Positions 35,272 through 42,635 of a DNA stretch of 64,000 nt are shown piece by piece. Position numbers and translations under genes: made by a program. A model generated the notes under the pieces. That model searched no databases. It was not told where the DNA came from and saw only the letters and a program-made list of their open reading frames with translations. Within the stretch, counting starts at the first letter, position 1. Each line of letters opens with the position of its first letter. Source of the stretch: Vulcanimicrobiota bacterium (GTDB lineage Bacteria; Vulcanimicrobiota; Vulcanimicrobiia; Vulcanimicrobiales; Vulcanimicrobiaceae); contig PLJL01000001.1 of NCBI GenBank assembly GCA_003140215.1, positions 186,001-250,000 on the forward strand. Direction: 5' to 3'.

Positions 35272-35664
35272 TTAGCTCTCGCTGCCCGGCATGCGCGTCG
35301 GCGCCAGATGACGTTCGATCCAATCGGCGAGCTCTTCGACCGTCATGCCGTTCGCAACGTGATTCAAGAAGAGCTCGAGTCCTTCTTGATCTGTGGCGTG
35401 CATCGTGAACCCGTGGAGTTGCAAGAAGAGCTTCCCACAAATCCATGCAATCCGCTTGTTGCCGTCGACGAATGGCTGATTCTCCGCAAGCGACTGCATA
35501 AGCGCGGCAGCTTTGAGCGTGACCGTCGGATATGCGTCCTCTCCTAATGCTGATTGCTGAGGGCGCCCGACAGCCGAGGCAAGACCGTCCGGGTACCGGA
35601 GAATCGGATCCCCGATGACCTCCGCATAGAACGCCTTTACATCGTCCTCGGTGAGATACTGCAC
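35272..35664 (-). CDS. Doc/Fic-family toxin (death-on-curing type)
   Basis: 130-aa Doc-like Fic-fold protein. N-terminal LTEDDVKAFYAEVIGDP and YPTVTLKAAALMQSLAEN are typical of the family. The active-site loop reads NQPFVDGNKR (residues 62-71): Phe, Asp67, Asn69, Lys70 and Arg71 are intact, but the catalytic His of H-x-F-x-(D/E)-(A/G)-N-K-R is Gln63. In P1 Doc that His is needed to phosphorylate EF-Tu, so activity is in doubt. The GTG start at 35664 abuts the antitoxin stop (TGAGTG). Confidence 0.85.
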   Translation of the reverse strand: MQYLTEDDVKAFYAEVIGDPILRYPDGLASAVGRPQQSALGEDAYPTVTLKAAALMQSLAENQPFVDGNKRIAWICGKLFLQLHGFTMHATDQEGLELFLNHVANGMTVEELADWIERHLAPTRMPGSES

Positions 35665-35883
35665 TCAGGCTTCAGCGAGCGCTTTCAGGAGCGCGGCGTC
35701 CTCTTTTGCGATCGCACGAACCATCGCGAGCATGTGCTCGCGCGACACCGGGTGCGACTTCGAGTATTCGCGGACAGCTTCACCGATGATGTCGTTGACC
35801 GAACGGTGCTCGATGCTGGCCCGGAGCTTCAGTTGCTGCGCCGTGGCCTCATCGGTCCGAAAAGCGATCTGCTTCATTGCCAT
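35665..35883 (-). CDS. Ribbon-helix-helix antitoxin of the Doc-like toxin
   Basis: 72-aa RHH (MetJ/Arc-type) protein: KQIAFRTDEATAQQLKLRA forms the DNA-binding strand and first helix, and EHRSVNDIIGEAVREYSKSH the second. The acidic/alanine C-terminal tail (AIAKEDAALLKALAEA) would bind and neutralise the toxin. ATG 35883 is chosen; ATG 35877 is possible. A longer reading upstream passes through the promoter and is not protein-like. Autoregulation is likely through the palindrome at 35886-35901. Confidence 0.82.
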   Translation of the reverse strand: MAMKQIAFRTDEATAQQLKLRASIEHRSVNDIIGEAVREYSKSHPVSREHMLAMVRAIAKEDAALLKALAEA

Positions 35884-35885
35884 GA

Positions 35886-35901
35886 TGCTATCAATATAGC
35901 A
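35886..35901 (-). promoter_or_regulatory. Palindromic operator and -10 box of the toxin-antitoxin pair
   Basis: TGCTAT-CAAT-ATAGCA is a perfect 6-bp palindrome that on the minus strand contains the -10-like TATATT, 9 nt before the antitoxin ATG. An RHH antitoxin bound here would block its own promoter. Confidence 0.6.
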
Positions 35902-35953
35902 CATCTGGTTACCGCGGAACCCGCCCGAGGGTGGAGAGCGTGGCGAGCGTGGA

Positions 35954-36001
35954 GGCTTTGCCCAAAAAGCCGCCTGCGATGGCTGATATATGGGCAAAGC
36001 C
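35954..36001. repeat. GGCTTTGCCCA / TGGGCAAAGCC inverted repeat
   Basis: A perfect 11-bp inverted repeat (35954-35964 and 35991-36001) with 26 nt between arms. The arms share the GGGCAAAG core of the repeats at 22246 and 23184. It lies between the divergent toxin-antitoxin and argF promoters. Confidence 0.6.
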
Positions 36002-36012
36002 GAGCGTGGACT

Positions 36013-36045
36013 TGCATAATTATGCATTTATTGTATACTTATGCA
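36013..36045 (+). promoter_or_regulatory. Tandem ARG boxes and promoter of argF
   Basis: TGCATAATTATGCA (36013-36026) is a perfect palindrome matching the ArgR consensus TGnATwwwwATnCA. A second, imperfect box TGTATACTTATGCA (36032-36045) follows with centres 19 nt apart. The second contains the -10-like TATACT (36034-36039) and reaches the first ATG. ArgR is encoded one gene downstream, so arginine repression is very likely. Confidence 0.75.
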
Positions 36046-37018
36046 GACCATGGTCACTTTGCCGGCGGCGGCGCGGTTGCGCGGCCGCAACGTCCTCTCC
36101 GTCACCGACCTGGGCTCCGACGAGCTCGGGGGCTTGCTTGCGTTGGCCCAGACCCTCAAGGCGCGGGGCCGCGAGCAGATGACGTTGTTGCGCGGCAAGA
36201 CGCTGGTGATGCTGTTCGAGAAGCCGTCGCTGCGCACGCGCGTCTCCTTCGAAGCCGGGATGACGCAGCTGGGCGGCCACGCGATCGCTGCTACCGGCGG
36301 CGACTTCGGGATCGGCACCCGTGAGACGCCCGAGGACGCGGCCCGCGCACTCTCGCGCTACGGCGACGCGATCGTGTACCGCACCCACGCCCACGAGCCG
36401 CTGGTGCGTTTCGCCGGCGCCGCCACCGTCCCGACCATCAACGCGCTCTCCGAAGCCGGCCATCCGTGTCAGGCCTTCGCCGATCTGCTCACCATCCGCG
36501 AACGGTTCGGAACGCTCCAGGGCCTGCGCTTGGCCTTCGTCGGCGATGCCCGCAACAACGTCGCCGTCTCGCTGGCCGAAGCCGCGGCGATGAGCGGCAT
36601 GACGATCACCTTCGCAGCGCCGCCGACGCACCGACCGACCGACGCATTCCTGGGCAAGCTCATCAAGCTCGGCGCGCAGCACGGCGTCACCGCGCGCGCC
36701 TTCACCTCGCCGATCCGCGCGGTGCGCGACGTCGACGTCGTCTACACCGACGTGTGGACCTCGATGGGCGACGAGCAGTTCGTCGAACGCAACCTCGCCG
36801 CGCTGCGGCCCTACCAGGTCAACGCGGAGCTCATGGGCGCCGCCGCGAAGCACTCGCTGTTCATGCACTGTCTTCCCGCGCACCGTGGCCAGGAAGTCAC
36901 CGACGAGGTGATCGACGGCCCGCGCAGCGTCGTCTTCGAGCAAGCCGAGAACCGGCTGCACGCGCAAAAAGCGCTCCTCCTTGCACTTCTCACCGATCTC
37001 CGCGGGTTGACCGAATGA
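36041..37018 (+). CDS. argF: Ornithine carbamoyltransferase
   Basis: Makes citrulline from ornithine and carbamoyl phosphate. The carbamoyl-phosphate site is FEKPSLRTR (residues 59-67), with HPCQ at 141-144 and the ornithine-site HCLPAHRG at 276-283. At 325 aa it is of normal length. Two in-frame ATGs, 36041 and 36050, are possible; the TATACT box at 36034-36039 would put the RNA start near 36046, which favours a leaderless start at 36050. First gene of the arginine operon, under tandem ARG boxes. Confidence 0.96.
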   Translation: MQTMVTLPAAARLRGRNVLSVTDLGSDELGGLLALAQTLKARGREQMTLLRGKTLVMLFEKPSLRTRVSFEAGMTQLGGHAIAATGGDFGIGTRETPEDAARALSRYGDAIVYRTHAHEPLVRFAGAATVPTINALSEAGHPCQAFADLLTIRERFGTLQGLRLAFVGDARNNVAVSLAEAAAMSGMTITFAAPPTHRPTDAFLGKLIKLGAQHGVTARAFTSPIRAVRDVDVVYTDVWTSMGDEQFVERNLAALRPYQVNAELMGAAAKHSLFMHCLPAHRGQEVTDEVIDGPRSVVFEQAENRLHAQKALLLALLTDLRGLTE

Positions 37019-37075
37019 CCCTTCGACAGGCTCAGGCCTAATATGGCCCTTCGACAAGGCTCAGGGCTACTATGG
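37019..37075 (+). repeat. Tandem CCCTTCGACA-GGCTCAGG repeat at the argF-argR junction
   Basis: Two imperfect units, 28 nt (37019-37046) and 29 nt (37047-37075), each CCCTTCGACA(A)GGCTCAGG followed by a TATGG end. The second unit supplies the argR ATG (37072). The core resembles a small palindromic repeat seen dispersed in many high-GC genomes. Confidence 0.7.
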
Positions 37076-37557
37076 ATATTCTAACGCCTCAGCAACCCAA
37101 GACCAAGCGCCAGCGCGCGATCCTCTCGCTAATCGCCGCGCGTCCGATCCACTCGCAGGATGAGTTGACCGCGTTGCTCGAGCAGCAGGGCTACGACGTG
37201 ACCCAGGCGACGGTATCGCGCGACATCAAGGAGCTGGGCCTCCTGAAGGTCGCGCTCAAAGGCGGCCACGGCGGCGCCTTCAAGTACATCGAGCCGACCG
37301 TCGGCCCAGCGTTCAGCTCGCGGCTGCACCGGGTGGTCTCCGAGGTGGTCGTTGCGGCGCGTTCGTCGCTGAACCAGATCGTGCTGCGCACCCATCCCGG
37401 CACGGCGATGATGCTCGCAGCCGCCATCGACGGGGCCGACTGGCCCGAGATCCTGGGCACGATCGGCGGTGACGACACCGTGCTGGTCATCTGCGAAAAG
37501 CCCGAAACCACGCCCATGATCAAGCAGCGTTTCGAAGACATGCGGGGAGAGCACTAG
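37072..37557 (+). CDS. argR: Arginine repressor ArgR
   Basis: 161-aa hexameric repressor using arginine as corepressor. The N-terminal winged helix has IHSQDELTALLEQQGYDVTQ and the recognition segment ATVSRDIKELGLLKV. The C-terminal oligomerisation/arginine-binding domain has HPGTAMMLAAAIDG and the family signature ILGTIGGDDTVLVIC. Its ATG lies inside the tandem repeat at 37019-37075; no Shine-Dalgarno is obvious. It is followed 4 nt later by argG. Being in the operon it controls, it is probably autoregulated through the ARG boxes at 36013-36045. Confidence 0.95.
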   Translation: MDILTPQQPKTKRQRAILSLIAARPIHSQDELTALLEQQGYDVTQATVSRDIKELGLLKVALKGGHGGAFKYIEPTVGPAFSSRLHRVVSEVVVAARSSLNQIVLRTHPGTAMMLAAAIDGADWPEILGTIGGDDTVLVICEKPETTPMIKQRFEDMRGEH

Positions 37558-37561
37558 TTCC

Positions 37562-38794
37562 GTGAAGATCGTTCTCGCGTACAGCGGCGGATTGGACACC
37601 TCGGTTCTGCTCAAGCAGTTCATCGATCAGGGCCACCAGGTCATTGCGATGACGCTCAATTTGGGCGAGTCGGATATGCTGGCCGGTGAAGGCTCGCAAG
37701 ACGCCCTCGAAGCGGTGCGGCAAAAAGCGCTCAAGCTCGGGGCGGTCGAGGCGGTGCTGATCGATGCGCGCGAGCGCTTCATCGAGGAGTACGCCTACAA
37801 GGCCCTCGCAGCCAACGCGCTCTACCAGGGCGTCTACCCGCTCAGCGCGGCGCTGTCGCGGCCGCTCATCGCCGACCTGCTCGTCGAGACCGCGCAGCAG
37901 TACGGCGCCGACGCGGTCGCGCACGGCTGCACCGGCAAGGGCAACGATCAGGTTCGCATCGAGATCGGCGTGCGGGCCAAGGCGCCGCACCTCACGACGC
38001 TCGCGCCGCTGCGCGACAAGCCGCTCTCACGCCCCGACGCGATCGCCTACGCGCAAGCGCACGGCGTGCCGATCGCGCACACCGCGGCCAAGCCCTACTC
38101 CGTCGACGCGAACCTGTGGGGCCGCTCGATCGAAGCCGGCGTGCTGGAGAATCCCTGGAACGCGCCGCCCGAGGACGCGTACGCGTGGTCGGTCGCTCCC
38201 GAAGACGCGCCCGCGAGCGGCGACGAGGTCACGATCGCGTTTCGCCACGGCATCCCGCGTGTCGAGGGTACGAGCGGCGCCGAGATGGTCTTCGAGCTCA
38301 ACAAGGTCGCCGGCCGCAACGGCGTCGGGCGCATCGACATGATCGAGGACCGCGTCGTCGGGCTCAAGTCGCGCGAAGTCTACGAGTGTCCCGCCAGCGT
38401 CACGCTGATCGAGGCGCACAAGGCGCTCGAACGCCTGACGCTCACCCGCGACGAGCTGCGCCTCAAGGCGGGGCTCGACCAGAAGTACGCCGAGCTGATC
38501 TACGACGCGCTGTGGTCCTCACCGCTGCGCCTCGCGCTCGATGCCTTCAACGCGAAGCTGGCCGAACGCCTTACCGGCGAGGTACGGGTCAAGCTGATCC
38601 GCGGCCGCGCCGTCGTCACCGGCTCGAGCTCGCCGTTCGCGCTTTACGACGAGTCGCTCGCGACCTACGGCGCCGGCGACACGTTCCGCCACGACGCGGC
38701 GGGCGGGTTCATCCAGATCCACGGCTTGCCCGTCGCCGCCGGGGCCGCGAAGGCCGCCGAGGCCGCCCAGCGTGCGACGCCTGAGTTCGCGTGA
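37562..38794 (+). CDS. argG: Argininosuccinate synthase
   Basis: 410-aa ATP-dependent ligase joining citrulline and aspartate. The P-loop of the ATP-pyrophosphatase fold is AYSGGLDTS at residues 6-14. AHGCTGKGNDQVRIE and GRSIEAGVLENPW are further family blocks. The GTG start at 37562 gives the usual KIVLAYSGG beginning. Coupled closely to argR (4 nt). A 189-nt gap containing a promoter, a leader frame and a terminator separates it from argH. Confidence 0.97.
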   Translation: MKIVLAYSGGLDTSVLLKQFIDQGHQVIAMTLNLGESDMLAGEGSQDALEAVRQKALKLGAVEAVLIDARERFIEEYAYKALAANALYQGVYPLSAALSRPLIADLLVETAQQYGADAVAHGCTGKGNDQVRIEIGVRAKAPHLTTLAPLRDKPLSRPDAIAYAQAHGVPIAHTAAKPYSVDANLWGRSIEAGVLENPWNAPPEDAYAWSVAPEDAPASGDEVTIAFRHGIPRVEGTSGAEMVFELNKVAGRNGVGRIDMIEDRVVGLKSREVYECPASVTLIEAHKALERLTLTRDELRLKAGLDQKYAELIYDALWSSPLRLALDAFNAKLAERLTGEVRVKLIRGRAVVTGSSSPFALYDESLATYGAGDTFRHDAAGGFIQIHGLPVAAGAAKAAEAAQRATPEFA

Positions 38795-38799
38795 AACGC

Positions 38800-38829
38800 T
38801 TGACGGGACCGGCCCAAAAGCGGTATATC
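38800..38829 (+). promoter_or_regulatory. Candidate internal promoter between argG and argH
   Basis: TTGACG (38800-38805) and TATATC (38824-38829) are spaced by 18 nt, a good sigma-70-type match in this high-GC DNA. It would start RNA near 38836, just ahead of a 23-codon leader frame. Confidence 0.5.
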
Positions 38830-38838
38830 TGTCTGCTC

Positions 38839-38910
38839 GTGAGCATCAGTCTGCGCCGACCGCCTACCGACGCGCCCGTACGATCCGTACCGGGCTTCGT
38901 CGTGATGTGA
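38839..38910 (+). CDS. Candidate 23-aa leader peptide upstream of argH
   Basis: GTG 38839 to TGA 38910 encodes a 23-residue peptide with an Arg-Arg pair (codons CGC CGA, 38854-38859) and a third Arg (38881). The frame begins 9 nt after the TATATC box, so it could be read from a leaderless RNA. It spans one strand of a 9-bp pairing (38871-38879 with 38932-38940) that would compete with the terminator at 38936-38961. The arrangement resembles amino-acid attenuation; there is no experimental or comparative support in hand. Confidence 0.35.
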   Translation: MSISLRRPPTDAPVRSVPGFVVM

Positions 38911-38935
38911 CGACGATGCCGGAGACGATCGACGG

Positions 38936-38961
38936 GCGCGCCGGCACACGGCGCGCTTTTT
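38936..38961 (+). terminator. Intrinsic terminator (possible attenuator) before argH
   Basis: GCGCGCCG-GCACA-CGGCGCGC forms a perfect 8-bp stem followed by TTTTT (38957-38961). It lies inside the arg operon, 23 nt before argH. Upstream CGCGCCCGT (38871-38879) can pair with ACGGGCGCG (38932-38940) and remove the 5' arm. Confidence 0.65.
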
Positions 38962-38983
38962 CATTTCGACGCGGAGCGACGAC

Positions 38984-40417
38984 GTGGTGACCGGTCGCGA
39001 CACGCCCGAGGAGCTGCAGTGGGGCGGACGGTTCGCGTCGGCCCCCGACCCCGCGCTGCTCGCCTACGGCTCGTCGCTGGGCGACGATCTCTTCATCGCG
39101 CGCTACGACGTCGCGTGCTCGCGCGCGCACGTCGCCGGATTGCTCGACGGCGGGATCGTCGCGCCCGAGGACGCGCTCGCGCTCGACGCTGCGCTCGAGC
39201 AGGTCGGCGCCGAGATCGCCGACGGCACGTTCGGCGCCTGGGCGATCGCGCGCGAGTTCGAAGACGTGCACGGCGCGATCGACGCCCGCGTGCGCGAGAT
39301 CGCCGGGCCGGCCGGCGACCGCCTGCACAGCGGGCGCAGCCGCAACGACCAGGTCGCCACGACGATGCTGCTGTTCGCGCGCGAGTTCGCGCTCGACGGC
39401 GCGCGCGGGTGCCTTGACATTGCGGCGCTCTGCGCGGCCCGCGCTGCGGAGGAACTCGAGCGCGGGACGCTCGTGGCGGCGACGACCCACTGGCAGCCCG
39501 CGCAGCCGATCCTGCTCGCGCTGTGGATCGACGCGGTAGCGCGCGGTTTCGTGCGCGCCGCGGAACGCTTCGCGCGCGTCGCTTCGGATGCCGCGCGCTT
39601 CAGTCCGCTGGGCAGCGGCGCGCTCGCCGGTTCGACGCTCCCGCTGGGGCGCGCGAAGGCGGCCGGGCTGCTGCGCTTCGACGCCCCGTCGCCGAACTCG
39701 CTTGACGCCGTGGGCGATCGCGATGTGTTGCTCGATTTCGTGAACGCGTGCATGCGCGCCGTGCTGACGGCCTCGCGGCCCAGCGAGGAGCTCGTGCTGT
39801 GGGCATCGCCGGCGTTCGGCTACGTGCAGCTCGACGACGCGGCGTCGACCGGTTCGAGCCTCATGCCGCAGAAGCGCAACCCCGATCCCTTCGAGCTGAT
39901 CCGCGGCAAAGCCGGGGCGCTCATCGGCGCGTACGCCGGCGCGGCGGCGACCGTCAAAGGTCTGGCGCTTTCGTACCACCGCGACCTCCAGGAGACCAAA
40001 GCGATCGTGATCCATGCCGCCCACGATGCGATCGCGTCGCTCGACGCGTTCCACCGGGCCTTCGGGCACGTCCGCTTCGTACACGAGACGATGAACGGCC
40101 GTGCGGGCCGCGGCTACACCGTGGCCACCGATCTCGCCGACGCGCTCATCGCCGGCGGCACGACGGCGCGCGATGCACACCGCGCGGTCGGCGAGCGCGT
40201 CGCCCTCGCCGAGGCGGCCGGACGCGACCTCGACGCGAGCGATTTGGCGCACCTCGGCATCCCCGGCGCGCCGCTCGACGCGCAGGCCTCCGTGCGCGCC
40301 AAGCGCACCGCCGGCTCGACGCACCCGGACGAAGTTCGCGCGGCCATCACTGCGACGCGCGACGCGATCGCCGCGCTCGTGCAAACGCTGCCGGCGTTCG
40401 GAAAGGAGCCCTCGTGA
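38984..40417 (+). CDS. argH: Argininosuccinate lyase
   Basis: 477-aa lyase of the fumarase/aspartase superfamily, releasing arginine and fumarate. The signature loop GSSLMPQKRNP is at residues 290-300; RLHSGRSRNDQVAT and THWQPAQP are other active-site blocks. The start is GTG 38984 (or the next GTG 38987) with GGAG at 38972-38975. Its stop overlaps argC by 4 nt. Confidence 0.96.
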   Translation: MVTGRDTPEELQWGGRFASAPDPALLAYGSSLGDDLFIARYDVACSRAHVAGLLDGGIVAPEDALALDAALEQVGAEIADGTFGAWAIAREFEDVHGAIDARVREIAGPAGDRLHSGRSRNDQVATTMLLFAREFALDGARGCLDIAALCAARAAEELERGTLVAATTHWQPAQPILLALWIDAVARGFVRAAERFARVASDAARFSPLGSGALAGSTLPLGRAKAAGLLRFDAPSPNSLDAVGDRDVLLDFVNACMRAVLTASRPSEELVLWASPAFGYVQLDDAASTGSSLMPQKRNPDPFELIRGKAGALIGAYAGAAATVKGLALSYHRDLQETKAIVIHAAHDAIASLDAFHRAFGHVRFVHETMNGRAGRGYTVATDLADALIAGGTTARDAHRAVGERVALAEAAGRDLDASDLAHLGIPGAPLDAQASVRAKRTAGSTHPDEVRAAITATRDAIAALVQTLPAFGKEPS

Positions 40418-41394
40418 TCACCGCCCACGTTGTCGGCGCGAGCGGCTACGCCGCCGCGGAGCTGATCCGCCTCATCGATCGCCATCCCGGCGTCGCGCTC
40501 GGCGTTCTCGAAAGCCGTTCGCAGCCGGGCGCTCCGGTCGCCGACGTCTTCCCGTGGCTGCCGCACGTCCACGTCGCGCTCGAGGGCAGCGGGACGGCGC
40601 TGGCCCGCGTGCGCGAGGACGACGTGGTGTTCCTCGCCGGCGGGCACGAGCTCGCGCGCGAGCAGGCTCCGGGCTTGTTGGCCAAGGGGGCGCGCGTCAT
40701 CGATCTCTCCGACGCGTTCCGGCTGAGCGCGAACGCGGGCGAGGCGGTGTACGGCTTCCCCGAACGCTATCGCGCGCAGATCGCACAGGCGCGCCTGATC
40801 GCCAACCCGGGATGCTATGTCATCGCCGCACTGCTCGCGCTCGTCCCGCTGCAACCCCTCGCGGAACGCATCGCGCAGGTGGTGATCGATGCCAAGAGCG
40901 GGGTCACGGGCGCCGGCCGCACCCCTGCGACGCCGTCGCTGTTCGCGGAAGTCGACGGCGACGTGCGCGCGTACGGGTTGGCGGGACACCGTCACGGCGC
41001 GGAGATCGTGCAAGAAGCACGCGCGGCGGGGCTCGCGGCGCCGATCGTGTTTTCCCCCCACGTCGTCCCCCTGCGGCGCGGCCTCCTCGCCGACGTGTAC
41101 CTGATCTCCCGCGACCGGCTCTCGCGCGACGAGGTGCTCGCGCTCTACGAGCGCTTCTACGCGGCGAACCCGTTCGTCACGGTTTTTCGGGACCTGCGCG
41201 CGCCGCATCTGCCCGCGCTCGAAGGCACCAACGACGCACACCTCGCGGTCGCCGAGCGCGACGGCGTCGTCCATATTCTGTCGGCGATCGACAACCTCGG
41301 CAAAGGTGCCGCCGGCCAGGCGGTGCAGAACATGAACCTCGCGCTGGGATTCCCGGAGGAACAAGGTCTCGATGCTCGCACACACGTCGGATAG
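40414..41394 (+). CDS. argC: N-acetyl-gamma-glutamyl-phosphate reductase
   Basis: 326 aa, NADPH-dependent third step of arginine synthesis. The N-terminal Rossmann motif is VVGASGYAAAELIRLI; catalytic Cys134 is in ANPGCYVIAALLAL (Val where Pro-Thr is common); GHRHGAEI and SPHVVPLRRGLLADVYL match the C-terminal domain. GTG 40414 overlaps the argH stop (GTGA) and gives the normal N-terminus. The 43-nt gap to argJ holds a repeat-derived hairpin. Confidence 0.95.
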   Translation: MITAHVVGASGYAAAELIRLIDRHPGVALGVLESRSQPGAPVADVFPWLPHVHVALEGSGTALARVREDDVVFLAGGHELAREQAPGLLAKGARVIDLSDAFRLSANAGEAVYGFPERYRAQIAQARLIANPGCYVIAALLALVPLQPLAERIAQVVIDAKSGVTGAGRTPATPSLFAEVDGDVRAYGLAGHRHGAEIVQEARAAGLAAPIVFSPHVVPLRRGLLADVYLISRDRLSRDEVLALYERFYAANPFVTVFRDLRAPHLPALEGTNDAHLAVAERDGVVHILSAIDNLGKGAAGQAVQNMNLALGFPEEQGLDARTHVG

Positions 41395-41397
41395 TGT

Positions 41398-41444
41398 CAC
41401 CCTGAGCCCGAAGGACCCATCTCCTGACAACGGAGAGATGGTCC
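41398..41444 (+). repeat. Repeat-derived hairpin over the argJ ribosome-binding site
   Basis: CACCCTGAGCCCGAAGG (from 41398) is related, inverted, to the argF-argR repeat. It runs into a hairpin: 41413-41423 pairs with 41435-41444 (GAGATGGTCC) with one bulged C. The 3' arm contains the argJ ATG (41438) and touches the GGAG at 41432-41435. Confidence 0.55.
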
Positions 41445-42634
41445 GTTTGATCCAGGTGCGCGGCGGGATCGGCGCGGTACCCGGCGTTTGCATGGCCGGA
41501 GTGCACGCCGGGATCAAGAAGCGCAAGTCGGATCTGGCGCTCGTCGCGCTGCCCGGCCCGCACGTGTGCGCGCAAGTGATCACGACCAACGAGATCAAGG
41601 CGGCGCCGCTGCTGCTGACGAGCGGAAACCTCGCCGCCGACGGCGACGCGATCGAGGCGATCGTGTGCAACTCGGGCTGCGCCAACGCCTGCACCGGCGA
41701 ACGCGGGATGCGCGACGCGGAGAATACCGCCCGGCATGCGGCGACGCTGTTGGGTCTGCGCGCGACGCAACTGGTGATCGCGTCGACCGGCGTCATCGGC
41801 GTAACGCTGCCGATGGACCGCGTCTCGAAGGGGATCGACCGCGCCCACAAGCAGCTCGCCGAGGGCCCCGAGGCGGCCTTCGACGCCGCCGAAGCGATCA
41901 TGACGACCGACCACGTGCCCAAGCTCGCCGCGTACGCCTGGCACGAGAACGGCCGGCGCCACGTGATCGGCGGGATCGCGAAAGGCTCGGGGATGATCGC
42001 CCCCAACATGGCCACGATGCTGGCGTTTCTGGTGACCGACGCGGTCGTGTCGCGCGAATCGCTCGGCGCGGCGCTGCGCGAGGCCTGCGACGGTACCTTC
42101 AACATGATCTCGGTCGACGGCGACATGTCGACCAACGACGCCGTGTACTGCTGCGCGAAGCCGGGCGCTGCGGCGGCGACGCCCGGGCTGCGCGCGGCGC
42201 TGGATGCGGTGTGCCACGACCTTGCCGTCGCGATGGTGAGAGACGGCGAAGGGGCAACCAAGACCCTGACCTTCACCGTGACCGGCGCCCGCGACACGCA
42301 CCAGGCACGCACGGTCGCCCGCGCGGTGATCAACTCGAGCCTGGTGAAGACGGCGCTGTACGGAGAAGACCCCAACTGGGGCCGCATGATCGCCGCCGCC
42401 GGCTCGGCCGGGACCGGCCTCGACCCCGACACCTGGTCGCTCTATCTGGGCGACGCGGTGTGGGTCGAGCGCGGCGCGATCGAAGCGATGAGTGAAGCCG
42501 AAGCCCACCACGTCCTCGAGGAGCAAAACGTCGCGGCGCGGCTCGACCTCGGTCTGGGCGCTGCCAGCGCGACCGCGTGGGGTTGCGATCTCACCGGCGA
42601 CTACGTGCGCATCAACGCACATTACAGGACGTGA
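41438..42634 (+). CDS. argJ: Glutamate N-acetyltransferase / ornithine acetyltransferase
   Basis: 398-aa Ntn-type enzyme that self-cleaves before the nucleophile Thr193 in IAPNMATMLAFLVTDA. It moves the acetyl group from acetylornithine to glutamate; whether it also uses acetyl-CoA cannot be told. GVHAGIKKRKSDLALV near the N-terminus and NSGCANACTGERG near residue 80 are family marks. I use ATG 41438 with GGAG upstream; a longer frame would overlap argC and encode the intergenic repeat. argD starts one base after its stop. Confidence 0.95.
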   Translation: MVRLIQVRGGIGAVPGVCMAGVHAGIKKRKSDLALVALPGPHVCAQVITTNEIKAAPLLLTSGNLAADGDAIEAIVCNSGCANACTGERGMRDAENTARHAATLLGLRATQLVIASTGVIGVTLPMDRVSKGIDRAHKQLAEGPEAAFDAAEAIMTTDHVPKLAAYAWHENGRRHVIGGIAKGSGMIAPNMATMLAFLVTDAVVSRESLGAALREACDGTFNMISVDGDMSTNDAVYCCAKPGAAAATPGLRAALDAVCHDLAVAMVRDGEGATKTLTFTVTGARDTHQARTVARAVINSSLVKTALYGEDPNWGRMIAAAGSAGTGLDPDTWSLYLGDAVWVERGAIEAMSEAEAHHVLEEQNVAARLDLGLGAASATAWGCDLTGDYVRINAHYRT

Positions 42635-42635
42635 C

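Noticed and set aside
41372..41437. Earlier argJ start overlapping argC
   Set aside because: Would translate the intergenic repeat; ATG 41438 has a Shine-Dalgarno and the family N-terminus.
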